Notes: generated from the sequence alone by a model not told the origin. Counted from the stretch's first letter, positions 18,577 through 28,241 are shown. The stretch: 64,000 nt of DNA from Flavihumibacter sp. ZG627 (GCF_000814325.1 NZ_JPHF01000002.1:186001-250000), one strand, 5' to 3'. Made by a program: numbers and translations.

Positions 18577-18610
18577 AAGGCTTCTAACCCAGGAAGCCTT
18601 TATTTTTTTT
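18577..18610 (+). terminator. Rho-independent terminator of the transaldolase gene
   Basis: AAGGCTTC (18577-18584) and GAAGCCTT (18593-18600) form a perfect 8-bp stem followed by a T-rich run. The hairpin overlaps the last codons of the convergent gene. No U-run follows on the minus strand, so it appears unidirectional. Confidence 0.85.
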
Positions 18611-19045
18611 ACGTGGTTTTGTACCCGGATTCCTGATCTCATCAAGGATCTCTTCTTTAGTCTTTAACTTTTCATCATCCCCTTTTTGCTTGATATAGAT
18701 TATCATGGATCGAGTTAGAGCATTATTTGTATTATGCGATACGGTAACCGTTACTTTATCACCCTTGAAATCTTTATCAAGTAAAAGACTGTTTCCTTCG
18801 AATTTTCCTCCGTCACAACTGAATTTTAAATCTTTACTGGTAAGCGGAAGCCACCTTCCATCTGAGTAATGACCATCAACATTAATATAATTATGTACTC
18901 CCTTTTTCAAGCTGTCGGTATATAAGTGAAACGCAATACTATCAAGTGTAGCTGAAGCTGTCTGATCTTTGTCTTTTGATTTACGCTGCGCCTGAACACT
19001 GCAGGAAGAAAAAAGCAAAATGGCGAATAATAATCGAATCATCAT
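18584..19045 (-). CDS. Hypothetical secreted protein
   Basis: A 153-residue protein with an N-terminal signal (MMIRLLFAILLFSSCSVQAQ) that could be cleaved by either signal peptidase; the Cys in SSCS is a possible lipobox. The mature part contains a segment on ordering of strands (GHYSDGRWLPLTSKDLKFSCDGGKFEGNSL) that looks like a small beta-sandwich, and a Lys-rich C-terminus. I recognise no family. Its final codons lie inside the transaldolase terminator hairpin. Confidence 0.65.
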   Translation of the reverse strand: MMIRLLFAILLFSSCSVQAQRKSKDKDQTASATLDSIAFHLYTDSLKKGVHNYINVDGHYSDGRWLPLTSKDLKFSCDGGKFEGNSLLLDKDFKGDKVTVTVSHNTNNALTRSMIIYIKQKGDDEKLKTKEEILDEIRNPGTKPRKKNKGFLG

Positions 19046-19147
19046 AGTTGGTCCCTTGTTATTAAGATATTACATTAGACGAATATTCAGCGATCCCGGG
19101 TTGTATTCATGCATTTGAAGTTTGTTAAATCGCTGTAAAAACCATAC

Positions 19148-20116
19148 TTAAATGGTAGATGCACGCTTCAGCCTGTCATTAATTGCCCTGCCCAGTCCTT
19201 CCTCCGGAAACGATTCCGCAATTATCAATTCAATATTCATACTGTCAGCCATTCTCATTGCGCCGAATAATCGGCTGGCAGCTTCTTCAAGGCTGCCTGA
19301 AGGAGAAAGGATAAACTGGTTTGTTGCTGGAATCAAATCCAGCGATTCCTTAAAAGTAATACTTGCAATTTTTTCAGAAGCTGTATCTGAATTTGCCGAC
19401 AATATTTCTTGAGGGTTTCCCCACAACATTTTGTGTTTGGTAGCATAGTGCTTTGCCAGCATTCCCGGTGAAATGGGGTTATCAACATAACCTTCTTCCG
19501 GCAGCGCAATTTTTCCAATTATGGCCTCAATAGCTTCAAGTGAAACTCCGCCAAAACGAAGAAGCCGGGGTTCCGCCTCCATAAATGAAATAATGGTGGA
19601 TTCAACTCCAACCCTGCATTCTCCTCCATCAAGTATGTATCCCAGTTTATCACCCAACTGTTCAGCCACATGCATGGCTGTAGTGGCACTAACATAGCCG
19701 GATGGATTAGCGCTGGGGGCGGCAAGGGGAAAATCAAGTTGCTGCAACAATGAAAGCGTAAGAGGATGATTGGGGATACGGACCGCCACTGCTGGTGTTC
19801 CTGCCGTTACAATACCAGGGATCATTTCAGAGGTTGGAATAACAAAACTTATTGGACCCGGACAAAAATGCGCTGCGAGTGCCTTTGCTTTATCGGGAAG
19901 AAAAAGACCCAGATTTTCCAGTTGATCCGTATTCGCTACATGAATGATCAGCGGGTTAAACTGAGGCCTGTTCTTAGCCATAAAGATCCTGACAACAGCC
20001 GCCTCATCAAGTGCATTAGCAGCTAATCCATATACAGTTTCAGTTGGAATTGCTACCAGTTCTCCAGCCCGGAGGTGAGCAACTGCTACTGAAACATCAT
20101 TTCCTATTTTGACCAT
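19148..20116 (-). CDS. Threonylcarbamoyl-AMP synthase, Sua5 type
   Basis: Makes L-threonylcarbamoyl-AMP from threonine, bicarbonate and ATP for t6A37 in tRNAs reading ANN codons. The YrdC/TsaC domain occupies about residues 1-195, with the KNRPQFNPL motif at 48-56 and SANPSGYVS near 140. A C-terminal Sua5 domain follows, so at 322 residues it is the two-domain Sua5/YwlC form rather than short TsaC. It starts 21 bases after the stop of the S9 peptidase gene and may be cotranscribed with it, or transcribed from a TATCTTTA box just before its ATG. Confidence 0.92.
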   Translation of the reverse strand: MVKIGNDVSVAVAHLRAGELVAIPTETVYGLAANALDEAAVVRIFMAKNRPQFNPLIIHVANTDQLENLGLFLPDKAKALAAHFCPGPISFVIPTSEMIPGIVTAGTPAVAVRIPNHPLTLSLLQQLDFPLAAPSANPSGYVSATTAMHVAEQLGDKLGYILDGGECRVGVESTIISFMEAEPRLLRFGGVSLEAIEAIIGKIALPEEGYVDNPISPGMLAKHYATKHKMLWGNPQEILSANSDTASEKIASITFKESLDLIPATNQFILSPSGSLEEAASRLFGAMRMADSMNIELIIAESFPEEGLGRAINDRLKRASTI

Positions 20117-20121
20117 AGGAT

Positions 20122-20129
20122 GTAAAGAT
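20122..20129 (-). promoter_or_regulatory. Near-consensus -7 box before the Sua5 gene
   Basis: On the minus strand TATCTTTA matches TAnnTTTG at 7 of 8 positions (all 5 fixed positions except the last) and lies 5 nt before the ATG. Confidence 0.3.
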
Positions 20130-20137
20130 ACATCTCA

Positions 20138-22576
20138 TCAGAAAGCTTTCTTTGAATCTGGTTGTTTTACATATTTTTCAAGCCATTGATGTTGTTCCCA
20201 GAGCATATGGAGAATGTTTTCCTTGCTTGCATATCCATGGCTTTCATAGGGTAGGGTAATATAGCGTACTGTTCCGCCATGCCCTTTTACAGCATTGTAT
20301 AAACGTTCACTCTGGATAGGGAATGTTCCAGAATTATTATCCATTTCGCCATGTATAAGAAGAAGCGGGGTTTTGATTTTATTGGCAAAGCTGAATGGAC
20401 TCATATTGAAATATACATCCGGAGCCTCCCAATACGTACGCTCCTCGGCCTGGAAGCCAAAAGGTGTAAGCGTTCGGTTATATGCTCCGCTACGTGCGAT
20501 TCCTGCTTTGAAAAGATTGGTATGTGCAAGTAGATTTGCAGTCATAAATGCACCGTAACTATGCCCCCCCACACCAACGCGATTACTATCCCCCACACCT
20601 CTGCTGGCTACGGCCTGTATGGCAGCATGGGCATTAAGGTATAACTGAGGAATAAAATTATCGTTTGGTTCTTTACTACCTTCTCCCACTATGGGCATTT
20701 CTGCATTATCAAGTACAGCATATCCCTGGGTTGCCCAGAATACCGGCCCGCCATAAGAAACACTTGTGAAGGTATATTTCGATCCTCTCACCTGAGCTGC
20801 ATCCGCAGCAGATTTATATTCGCGCGGATAGGCCCATATTAGCACCGGAAGGGGACCATCTTTTTTTGCATCATAGGATTTTGGTAAATAAAGTGTTGCG
20901 GTAAGATCAATTCCATCAGCCCTTCTGTAGGAGATCTTTTCCTTTGAAACGCCTTCCAGCTGAGGGTAAGGATTTGTGAAGTTTGTAAGTGCCAGCCCTC
21001 CCTTTTTTGATGGTTTGCGGAAATTTCGCATATAGAAGTTTGGCGTTTCAGTTGGTGTTTCTCTCCGGGTTATAAAATCGCCGTTTTCAGCATCAAGAAT
21101 ATCAACTACAAACTCGTATACACCTTCCTGGCTCCGCCATAATTCACGGGTGGCCCGCGTTTTCAGGTTCAAAGAACGGAGTAGGGGCAAGTCGCCGTTC
21201 GGAGACGATCCTGAGGATGTAAGCAGAATATCCCCACTCTTCATTATTTTAATGACCTGCCTGCCATATTCATTTCGAGTGCTCACAACATTTCCCAGAT
21301 CATTATATGCATCATTTGAACTCCTTTCATGCAGGCTGTCAACAGCTCCTGTTGCCGGATTTAAAAGATTGATCCTTGACTTTCGGTCTGCAAACATCGC
21401 TTCATAAAGAAGGGCTGTTTGTGCATTTCCCCAGTCAATCCCCCTGAACCTTCTTTTTGTGCGAACCAGTTCCTTTGGTTGTTCATTACCTGACGCTGTC
21501 AAAGTATAAACGGCATCCCTGTTTGCTGATGTAGTTCTGCCTAATCCCTTGTCAAGTGCCTGGACATAATAAATTGTAGAAGGTTCGTCATCTCTCCAGT
21601 CGATATTCCTGGGAAAGCTGACTACATCATCAAACCCAATAGGTGCACCTTCAGAAGATGGGTTATTTGTGATAGTACGAACTGTTTTTCCGGCCATATC
21701 TGTAACTGTATAACTGGAAGGAAATCCACTCCAGGGCACCAGGTAGGAAAAGGGCTTCTGGATCACTCCTTTTAGTATGTATTGTTTATCGGGTGAAACA
21801 CTGAAACTGCGGTAGATAGCAGGCTCTCCGATAGGTTTTTCCACAACATCGCTACCGCTTAATTGAATTTGCATCAGTTGGGCTGTTGCATAATATTCAA
21901 AGAGTAATTCATCATGCGGACTTTTGATCAGATCCTGATAGGTGCGGGAAGCTGCTGCTTTTCCGAGTGACTCCTGTATTACAGGGCCCGTAGGTGCTGC
22001 TTTTTTTACCGGTTCGGCCTTACCTGAACCCACTGCTGATTTATAGATGATCATATCATTATTCACCCAGCTGAAAGAAGACCCTATTACTGCATTAACA
22101 GGCTTTCCATTGATCTTTTTTGCAATTCCATCAGCTGGTTTTGCCGTATAAATATCGATGCGGTCATTTCCATGATGTAGAAAAGCAACGGAAGCCTGGT
22201 CGGGGCTCCACTGTAAACTGGTTCCTTTTAAATCTTCGGGGATGCCGGTTAATGTAGTTGTTTTACCTGTTTTGAGATTCTTGAATTGCAAACTGTTAAA
22301 GTATGTTGTTCGGCTACCACCGAAATTAGCCGGATTCCATCTTATGCCCGCTATCCGGTATTCTGGCTGGGCAAGCTCTTCAATTGTCGGGAAAGATGCC
22401 CGCTCAATAATTATCATCCATTGTCCTTTTCCATCTACCGTAACGGTGGGGGTGGGTTTCGATAATGCCAGGTCAGTAATGTCTTTTGGCGGGGTCTGGT
22501 AATGGCTGTCATCCTGAGCCATCACTATACTACATAAAAGAAGTGCGGAAAAAAATAATGAATAGGATCTTTTCAT
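20138..22576 (-). CDS. S9 family peptidase (prolyl oligopeptidase fold)
   Basis: An exported serine peptidase of 812 residues with signal peptide MKRSYSLFFSALLLCSIVMAQ. The N-terminal two thirds form a beta-propeller-like region with many short hydrophobic repeats. The C-terminal alpha/beta-hydrolase domain carries the nucleophile Ser673 in GGHSYGAF and the terminal His in LPYESHGYASKENILHMLWE. The layout resembles S9D glutamyl endopeptidase-like enzymes. It is probably periplasmic and degrades peptides. It is divergent from the his operon leader. Confidence 0.88.
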   Translation of the reverse strand: MKRSYSLFFSALLLCSIVMAQDDSHYQTPPKDITDLALSKPTPTVTVDGKGQWMIIIERASFPTIEELAQPEYRIAGIRWNPANFGGSRTTYFNSLQFKNLKTGKTTTLTGIPEDLKGTSLQWSPDQASVAFLHHGNDRIDIYTAKPADGIAKKINGKPVNAVIGSSFSWVNNDMIIYKSAVGSGKAEPVKKAAPTGPVIQESLGKAAASRTYQDLIKSPHDELLFEYYATAQLMQIQLSGSDVVEKPIGEPAIYRSFSVSPDKQYILKGVIQKPFSYLVPWSGFPSSYTVTDMAGKTVRTITNNPSSEGAPIGFDDVVSFPRNIDWRDDEPSTIYYVQALDKGLGRTTSANRDAVYTLTASGNEQPKELVRTKRRFRGIDWGNAQTALLYEAMFADRKSRINLLNPATGAVDSLHERSSNDAYNDLGNVVSTRNEYGRQVIKIMKSGDILLTSSGSSPNGDLPLLRSLNLKTRATRELWRSQEGVYEFVVDILDAENGDFITRRETPTETPNFYMRNFRKPSKKGGLALTNFTNPYPQLEGVSKEKISYRRADGIDLTATLYLPKSYDAKKDGPLPVLIWAYPREYKSAADAAQVRGSKYTFTSVSYGGPVFWATQGYAVLDNAEMPIVGEGSKEPNDNFIPQLYLNAHAAIQAVASRGVGDSNRVGVGGHSYGAFMTANLLAHTNLFKAGIARSGAYNRTLTPFGFQAEERTYWEAPDVYFNMSPFSFANKIKTPLLLIHGEMDNNSGTFPIQSERLYNAVKGHGGTVRYITLPYESHGYASKENILHMLWEQHQWLEKYVKQPDSKKAF

Positions 22577-22651
22577 ATCAGCTCTTTATTGTGCCCAATT
22601 TAAGGAAGAAGACCCATTCGACCCTATTGCGTGAAGCCGTTAAAATTAAAA

Positions 22652-22684
22652 TTTGGAGATTTGCCCTCAATGCCTATATTTTTG
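22652..22684 (+). promoter_or_regulatory. Promoter of the his operon leader
   Basis: TTTG at 22652-22655, a 21-nt spacer and TATTTTTG at 22677-22684 make a consensus Bacteroidota promoter. The leader-peptide ATG follows 7 nt after the box, leaving almost no 5' UTR. Confidence 0.7.
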
Positions 22685-22691
22685 CACCGCA

Positions 22692-22745
22692 ATGATTCAA
22701 AACACGCAAAAACACCATCATCATCATTTTCTGCCATCGCAGTAA
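22692..22745 (+). CDS. hisL: His operon leader peptide
   Basis: A 17-codon open frame encoding MIQNTQKHHHHHFLPSQ with five consecutive histidine codons (CAC CAT CAT CAT CAT, 22713-22727). It lies between a consensus promoter and a Rho-independent terminator just ahead of hisG. By analogy with enterobacterial hisL, ribosome stalling at the His codons when His-tRNA is scarce would select the antiterminator. The ATG is only 7 nt from the promoter box, so translation probably starts on a nearly leaderless mRNA. Confidence 0.88.
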   Translation: MIQNTQKHHHHHFLPSQ

Positions 22746-22805
22746 GCGGATGATGTTTGCGTCTATATAAACATTTGAGGGCTTACCACAGGTAGGCCCT
22801 TTTTT
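22704..22805 (+). promoter_or_regulatory. His attenuator with alternative RNA hairpins
   Basis: Four regions can be read directly. Region 1 (ACGCAAA 22704-22710 and the CAT repeats) pairs with region 2 (GATGATG 22749-22755 and TTTGCGT 22756-22762). Region 2 (GTAAGC 22742-22747 and ATGTTT 22753-22758) pairs with region 3 (AAACAT 22769-22774 and GCTTAC 22781-22786). Region 3 also forms the 5' arm of the terminator. Stalling on the His codons would block 1:2, allow 2:3, and prevent termination. Confidence 0.82.
22778..22805 (+). terminator. Attenuator terminator before hisG
   Basis: AGGGCTTACC (22778-22787) and GGTAGGCCCT (22791-22800) form a 10-bp stem with one G-U pair and a three-base loop, followed by five T. 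It lies 15 bases before hisG. Confidence 0.9.
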
Positions 22806-22819
22806 ATTATTACAAGCAT

Positions 22820-23680
22820 ATGCAACAAAAACTCAAGATCGCTATACAGAAAAGCGGTCGGTTATACGAAGATTCTGTGAAGCTGCTCAAGGATTGCGGC
22901 ATTGATGTGAAGAATGGAATCAATAAGTTAAAAACCGAAGCGGAGAACTTTCCCCTGGAAATTTATTTTCTCCGCGATGATGATATCCCACAGTACGTTG
23001 AAGATGGGGTGGCAGACATTGGTATTGTGGGTGAGAATGTGATGTATGAGAAAAATAAAAAAGCCTTTATAGTGGAAGAATTAGGCTTTGGGAAGTGTCG
23101 GCTCAGCATAGCCGTTGGACGCAAGGATGATTATACAGGGGTTGGGTTTCTTCAGGGAAAAAGGATTGCTACCAGTTATCCTATCCTTGTTGAAAAATTT
23201 CTTGCAGAAAAGGGTATTAGTGCTGAGATCCACGAGATCAGCGGTTCAGTGGAAATTGCACCCGGCATTGGGCTTGCAGATGCAATTGTTGACCTGGTAA
23301 GCAGCGGGTCCACCCTCTTTATGAATGGACTTAAAGAAGTGGAGACCGTTCTAAAGAGCCAGGCTGTACTTATCCGGAATGAGAAACTGAGAGCAGATCA
23401 ATTACAGTTGCTTGACCGTTTGTTATTCCGTATCAGGGCTGTTAAGAAAGCCAAGAATAACAAGTATGTTCTGCTGAACGCCCCCAATAATAAACTGCAG
23501 GAAATTATCGCCTTATTACCTGGAATGAAAAGTCCTACTGTACTTCCCCTGGCCGAACCCGGATGGAGCAGTGTACACAGTGTGCTCAGTGAAGACCGTT
23601 TCTGGGATATCATTGAACAACTTAAAGATGCGGGAGCACAGGGAATACTGGTGATTCCGATAGAAAAAATGATCATTTAA
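22820..23680 (+). CDS. hisG: ATP phosphoribosyltransferase HisG, long form
   Basis: First step of histidine synthesis: ATP + PRPP to phosphoribosyl-ATP. The 286-residue length and the C-terminal regulatory ACT-like domain (about 210-286, LLPGMKSPTVLPLAEPGWSSVHSVL) mark the long, hexameric, histidine-inhibited form, which needs no HisZ. The conserved LVSSGSTLFMNGLKE segment near residue 160 is the PRPP site. It follows a His leader peptide and attenuator, so it is likely controlled by both attenuation and feedback. hisD starts 32 bases downstream. Confidence 0.96.
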   Translation: MQQKLKIAIQKSGRLYEDSVKLLKDCGIDVKNGINKLKTEAENFPLEIYFLRDDDIPQYVEDGVADIGIVGENVMYEKNKKAFIVEELGFGKCRLSIAVGRKDDYTGVGFLQGKRIATSYPILVEKFLAEKGISAEIHEISGSVEIAPGIGLADAIVDLVSSGSTLFMNGLKEVETVLKSQAVLIRNEKLRADQLQLLDRLLFRIRAVKKAKNNKYVLLNAPNNKLQEIIALLPGMKSPTVLPLAEPGWSSVHSVLSEDRFWDIIEQLKDAGAQGILVIPIEKMII

Positions 23681-23712
23681 CGATTGCCGGAATACAATTA
23701 ATGAATTAGTTT

Positions 23713-25002
23713 ATGAAGATATACATCGATCCCCCAAGAAGTCAATGGCCTGAACTCCTTAAGAGACCGGTTATGGATGCTGTATCACTGGAAGGTACAG
23801 TTATGCAGGTGCTTAACCGTGTTGAAAAAGATGGTGATGCTGCCTTGTACCACTTTACCAGCCAATTTGATGGGGTTGAACTTGAGAATTTTGCAGTGAG
23901 TACAGAAGAGATCGCTGCAGCAGAATCTATGATTAGTTCAGAACTCAAACAGGCTATTCGCCAGGCTGCTGATAATATTGGTTCTTTTCACAAACGCCAG
24001 CTCATGGGCCCCGAAATTATTGAAACAATGCCCGGGGTCCGTTGCTGGCGTAAATCTGTGGGCATAGAAAAAGTTGGATTATATATTCCCGGGGGAACTG
24101 CGCCACTTTTTTCAACCTTGCTGATGCTTGGCATCCCCGCTACAATTGCAGGTTGCAGCGAAATCGTTCTCTGTTCTCCCCCTGATAAAAATGGTAACCT
24201 CCATCCTGCAATATTATTTGCTGCTTCTGTGGTTGGCGTTACCCGGATATTCAAACTGGGTGGAGTTCAGGCTATTGCAGCAATGGCCTTTGGAACAGAA
24301 TCAGTACCACGGGTGTATAAAATATTTGGTCCGGGTAACCAGTATGTTACTGCGGCAAAACAGCTGGTTCAACAACGTGGTATTGCTATTGATATGCCTG
24401 CCGGTCCCAGTGAAGTAGCAGTTTTTGCAGATGCTTCTGCAAATGCGGAATTCGTTGCAGCCGACCTGCTTAGCCAGGCCGAACATGGAGTGGATAGCCA
24501 GGTCTTTTTCGTAACAACAGATAAGGATCTCATCCCCCTTGTAAAAGAAGCGCTTACACGGCAATTAGAAAATCTTCCACGCAGGCAAATGGCCGCTACG
24601 GCTTTGGAGAAAAGTACAATGGTGGTAACTGACACGAAAAATGCAGCGATGGAACTTCTCAATGCCTATGCGCCTGAACACCTGATCCTCTGCTGTGAGG
24701 GGGCCGCAGAACTTGCAGAGAAAGTAATAAATGCCGGGTCGGTATTTATTGGTCATTATTCTCCCGAAAGTGTGGGTGATTATGCAAGTGGTACAAACCA
24801 CACCCTGCCAACAAATGGCTATGCCCTGGCTTATAGTGGAGTTAGTGTTGACAGCTTTGTGAAAAAGATCACCTTTCAACAACTAACTGAAGACGGCCTT
24901 CAGCGTATAGCCGATACAGTTATAACAATGGCGCGCGCCGAAGGCCTTCACGGACATGCCAGGGCAGTGGAATTACGTTGCGGGGAACTCTTGAAAGATT
25001 AA
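23713..25002 (+). CDS. hisD: Histidinol dehydrogenase HisD
   Basis: Zn- and NAD-dependent oxidation of histidinol to histidine, the last two steps of the pathway. Seen are VGLYIPGGTAPLFST (NAD region), GPGNQYVTAAKQLVQ, IDMPAGPSEV, DLLSQAEHGVDSQ with zinc-site residues, and the C-terminal SGTNHTLPTNGYA. The 429-residue length is normal. It is second in hisGDCB, with 42 bases to hisC. Confidence 0.96.
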   Translation: MKIYIDPPRSQWPELLKRPVMDAVSLEGTVMQVLNRVEKDGDAALYHFTSQFDGVELENFAVSTEEIAAAESMISSELKQAIRQAADNIGSFHKRQLMGPEIIETMPGVRCWRKSVGIEKVGLYIPGGTAPLFSTLLMLGIPATIAGCSEIVLCSPPDKNGNLHPAILFAASVVGVTRIFKLGGVQAIAAMAFGTESVPRVYKIFGPGNQYVTAAKQLVQQRGIAIDMPAGPSEVAVFADASANAEFVAADLLSQAEHGVDSQVFFVTTDKDLIPLVKEALTRQLENLPRRQMAATALEKSTMVVTDTKNAAMELLNAYAPEHLILCCEGAAELAEKVINAGSVFIGHYSPESVGDYASGTNHTLPTNGYALAYSGVSVDSFVKKITFQQLTEDGLQRIADTVITMARAEGLHGHARAVELRCGELLKD

Positions 25003-25044
25003 GCCTGGCAGACATTTATTTAATTCAACCTGAATATCGTTTAT

Positions 25045-26079
25045 ATGTTTAACCTCTCTGATCTGATCAGGCCAAATATTAGGGATCTTGTACCATACTC
25101 CTCCGCTAGGGATGAGTTTAAAGGAGAAGCCAGGATTTTTCTGGATGCCAATGAAAATTCACTTGGCTCACCACTTACCAAATGGTATAACAGGTATCCC
25201 GATCCTATGCAATGGGCAGTCAAGGAAAAGTTATCAGTTATCAAAGGTGTTGCCCCCCAGAATATTTTCCTCGGAAATGGAAGTGATGAGTGTATTGATA
25301 TTTTACTTAGGGCATTTTGTGAACCGGCAGTCGACAACATTATTATAGTACCACCTACTTACGGCATGTATGAGGTAAGTGCCAATATCAATAATGTTAA
25401 GGTAAAGAAAGTATCTCTTACTCCAGGTTTTCAACTTGATCTTCCTGCACTTGAAGAAGCGGTTGACGACAATACCAAAATGATATTCCTCTGTTCTCCA
25501 AATAACCCAACCGGTAATTCATTAATGCGGGAAGATATTGAAATGCTACTCAATAATTATTTTGGGATCGTCGTTATGGATGAGGCCTATATTAACTTCT
25601 CGAGACAACGGTCCTATGTTCAGGAACTCGAAGATTATCCGAACCTGGTTGTTTTGCAGACCCTTTCTAAAGCATGGGGATTAGCTGCATTACGTGTAGG
25701 AATGGCTTTTGCATCAGAAAGTATCATCAATGTTATGAATAAGATCAAGCCACCTTACAATATTAACCAGGCTTCCCAGGAACTGGCTTTAAAAGCACTT
25801 GATGAAGTTGAGCAGGTTAATGAAATGATAAGGATTTTGGTGCAGGAGCGGACCAGGCTTGAGCAGGAATTACCCAGGCTTCCTGTTGTTGAACATGTGT
25901 ATCCGTCAGATGCGAATTTCCTCCTGGTAAAGGTAAAGGATGCAAAGGCTTTGTACCAGAAACTGCTTGATAAGGGAATTGTGGTACGCGACCGTAGCAA
26001 TGTGATCCTTTGTGATGATTGCCTGCGTATAACAGTGGGAACAGAAAAAGAGAATACCGAATTGCTCGATGCTTTGTAA
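25045..26079 (+). CDS. hisC: Histidinol-phosphate aminotransferase HisC
   Basis: PLP enzyme transferring the amino group from glutamate to imidazole acetol phosphate. It has [10 protein letters not shown] near residue 33, SPNNPTGN near 150, DEAYINFS near 180, the PLP lysine in [15 protein letters not shown] near 205-219, and a C-terminal [15 protein letters not shown]. At 344 residues it is a standard HisC. No signal peptide is present, unlike the HisC-like protein at 60620. hisB follows after 14 bases. Confidence 0.95.
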   Translation: MFNLSDLIRPNIRDLVPYSSARDEFKGEARIFLDANENSLGSPLTKWYNRYPDPMQWAVKEKLSVIKGVAPQNIFLGNGSDECIDILLRAFCEPAVDNIIIVPPTYGMYEVSANINNVKVKKVSLTPGFQLDLPALEEAVDDNTKMIFLCSPNNPTGNSLMREDIEMLLNNYFGIVVMDEAYINFSRQRSYVQELEDYPNLVVLQTLSKAWGLAALRVGMAFASESIINVMNKIKPPYNINQASQELALKALDEVEQVNEMIRILVQERTRLEQELPRLPVVEHVYPSDANFLLVKVKDAKALYQKLLDKGIVVRDRSNVILCDDCLRITVGTEKENTELLDAL

Positions 26080-26093
26080 AATCAAAATATATT

Positions 26094-27239
26094 ATGACTA
26101 AGCGAATTTTATTCATTGACCGCGATGGAACACTTATTAACGAAGCGCCACCTACTTACCAGCTCGACTCGTTTGATAAACTAACGTTTTATCCCAAAAT
26201 GTTCGAATACATGGGACGAATTGCGCGTGAGTTGGATTATAAACTCGTAATGGTCACTAACCAGGATGGACTTGGTACAGATATCTTCCCGGAAGATACT
26301 TTCTGGCCCCTCCATAATCTCGTTATGAAAAGCCTGGAAGGGGAGGGGATCTATTTTAGCGAGGTGCTAATTGACAGGAGTTTTCCTCATGAGGGATTAA
26401 ATACCAGGAAGCCGGGTATTGGAATGCTTAAACATTACCTCAATAACGATGAATATGATATGGAGAATTCCTTCGTTATTGGCGATCGTATCACAGATGT
26501 TCAGTTAGCAAAAAACCTGGGTTGCAAAGCCATTTGGTTGAATCTTGATGCGAGTCTTGGTGGTGCAGAAATCAATGACCAGGCTGAATTACTAAGAAAA
26601 GATACTGTTGCCCTGGAAAGTACTGACTGGTCGGAGATATACTCCTTTCTTAAGCTCGGATTGCGTCAGGTAGTGCATGAGCGAAATACTAATGAAACCA
26701 GGATCCATGTGGAAGTTAATATGGACGGAAGCGGTAAATCGGCAATTTCTACGGGCCTTGGTTTCTTTGATCATATGCTTGACCAGATTGCAAGGCATGG
26801 AAAGATTGATCTTAAAATTGATACGAAGGGAGACCTGCATATTGACGAACATCATACTATTGAAGATACCGGGTTGGCTTTGGGGGAAGCTTTTGCCAAA
26901 GCATTGGCAGACAAACGTGGTATGGAGCGATATGGTTTCGCGCTTCCCATGGATGAGGCCGATGCAAAAGTTCTTATTGATTTCGGTGGCCGCAACTGGC
27001 TGGTCTGGAATGCCACCTTTCAAAGGGAAAGAATAGGAGAGATGCCCACAGAGATGTTCTTCCATTTCTTCAAATCATTCAGTGATGCCGCCAGGTGTAA
27101 CCTCAATATTGAGTGCCAAGGTGAAAATGAGCATCACAAAATAGAAGCTATCTTCAAAGCCTTTGCAAAAGCTATCCGTATGGCTGTAAAACGTGATCCG
27201 ATAAGTAACTATCTGCCATCTACAAAAGGAGTTTTATAA
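26094..27239 (+). CDS. hisB: Bifunctional HisB (phosphatase and dehydratase)
   Basis: Fusion of histidinol-phosphatase (HAD type, residues about 1-165, with the DxD motif D9-R-D11 in FIDRDGTLI) and imidazoleglycerol-phosphate dehydratase (about 185-381, with [23 protein letters not shown] and FFKSFSDAA). The ATG at 26094 gives 381 residues and leaves 14 bases after hisC; an upstream extension overlapping hisC is not family-like. It ends 3 bases before a convergent gene, which closes the first half of the his genes. No terminator is visible after it. Confidence 0.96.
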   Translation: MTKRILFIDRDGTLINEAPPTYQLDSFDKLTFYPKMFEYMGRIARELDYKLVMVTNQDGLGTDIFPEDTFWPLHNLVMKSLEGEGIYFSEVLIDRSFPHEGLNTRKPGIGMLKHYLNNDEYDMENSFVIGDRITDVQLAKNLGCKAIWLNLDASLGGAEINDQAELLRKDTVALESTDWSEIYSFLKLGLRQVVHERNTNETRIHVEVNMDGSGKSAISTGLGFFDHMLDQIARHGKIDLKIDTKGDLHIDEHHTIEDTGLALGEAFAKALADKRGMERYGFALPMDEADAKVLIDFGGRNWLVWNATFQRERIGEMPTEMFFHFFKSFSDAARCNLNIECQGENEHHKIEAIFKAFAKAIRMAVKRDPISNYLPSTKGVL

Positions 27240-27242
27240 ATA

Positions 27243-27872
27243 TCAAACCATTCCAATTCCAACTCGTTGCTGAGGATAGGCCTCAACTTCCAATTCATTT
27301 AGCATAAACAGAGCAATATCGCCGGAGTTGATCTTTGTACGTGCGCCATCTGGAAAATGGTCTGCGCTCGTAATAAAATTTCCAACCGGATCTGCGTCTA
27401 TGATATCGGGAGAACAAACGAATGTCCAGTTAAGACCAGATGCCTGTAGTTGTTCCCATGCTTTCTGATGCTCTAGTCCTACTGGTATATATTCCTCCGG
27501 ATATTCAGGCTGTTCAATAATCAATCCCCCTTCGGGATGGTCTAGTACACCCATGCCGCCAAGGGCAATTATTCTTTTCACTGAAGCCCGCTTCATTTGT
27601 GCGATGATATTTTTAATGCCAAGTGACCTGGTCTTATCTGTTCCATCAAAGCTTCCTCCCAATACACTTAGTACTGCATCGCATCCCTTTATAGCATCGA
27701 ACACATCTTTATCATCAAAAACACCTCCTTTGATAAGGGTAAGATCATCATTGTTGTCATTAAGTTCATGAACGTTTCGTCCAAAGGCCCTCACTTTATA
27801 ACCCTTCAATAATGCCTGGTTAACGAGATGCCGACCAACCTGGCCTGTGGCACCAAAAATTGCGACTTCCAT
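27243..27872 (-). CDS. NAD(P)-binding Rossmann protein (NmrA/SDR-a type)
   Basis: A 209-residue atypical short-chain dehydrogenase-like protein. The N-terminal GATGQVGRHLVNQAL is the dinucleotide-binding glycine motif, and DAVLSVLGG follows near residue 65. It lacks an obvious YxxxK catalytic pair, which fits the NAD(P)H-binding (PF13460) or NmrA-like sensor group. It lies with a small GNAT gene on the opposite strand between the two his/trp blocks. Its substrate is unknown. Confidence 0.8.
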   Translation of the reverse strand: MEVAIFGATGQVGRHLVNQALLKGYKVRAFGRNVHELNDNNDDLTLIKGGVFDDKDVFDAIKGCDAVLSVLGGSFDGTDKTRSLGIKNIIAQMKRASVKRIIALGGMGVLDHPEGGLIIEQPEYPEEYIPVGLEHQKAWEQLQASGLNWTFVCSPDIIDADPVGNFITSADHFPDGARTKINSGDIALFMLNELEVEAYPQQRVGIGMV

Positions 27873-27913
27873 AATTCAATATTAGTTATGTGCTCAATGA
27901 ATAAATGAAATAT

Positions 27914-28207
27914 TCAGGATTGGAATTCAAAAACCACGTCGTTGTATTCCGGTTTTTTTTTGAATACGGCACTGGCAAATGGACAAAGGGCAATGATCTT
28001 AAGATGATGTTTACGCGCATAGTCCACAGCTGTTTCTACCAGTAAATAACCAACATCCTGGCCTTTCAATTCTTCAGACACTTCGGTATGTTCCAGGATG
28101 ATTTTATCAAAAGATGGCTGTGTATATACCAGTTCTGCAAGTACCGCGCCTTCCTGCTGAACAAAGAATACGCCTTTGCTTTCCGTATGGGTATGTTGTA
28201 TTAGCAT
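27914..28207 (-). CDS. Small GNAT-like N-acetyltransferase
   Basis: A 97-residue protein with the compact YidJ/Gcn5-related acyltransferase pattern: EEGAVLAELVYTQ-like start, ILEHTEVSEELKGQDVGYLLVETAVDYARKH (acetyl-CoA region), and IIALCPFASAVFKKKPEY near the C-terminus. The frame is open to 28294, but ATG 28207 is chosen because the conserved fold starts there and the divergent trp promoter occupies the upstream part. Substrate unknown. Confidence 0.8.
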   Translation of the reverse strand: MLIQHTHTESKGVFFVQQEGAVLAELVYTQPSFDKIILEHTEVSEELKGQDVGYLLVETAVDYARKHHLKIIALCPFASAVFKKKPEYNDVVFEFQS

Positions 28208-28241
28208 GGCGGAAATTTTCAGTAAGCTACTTAAAAAAAGT

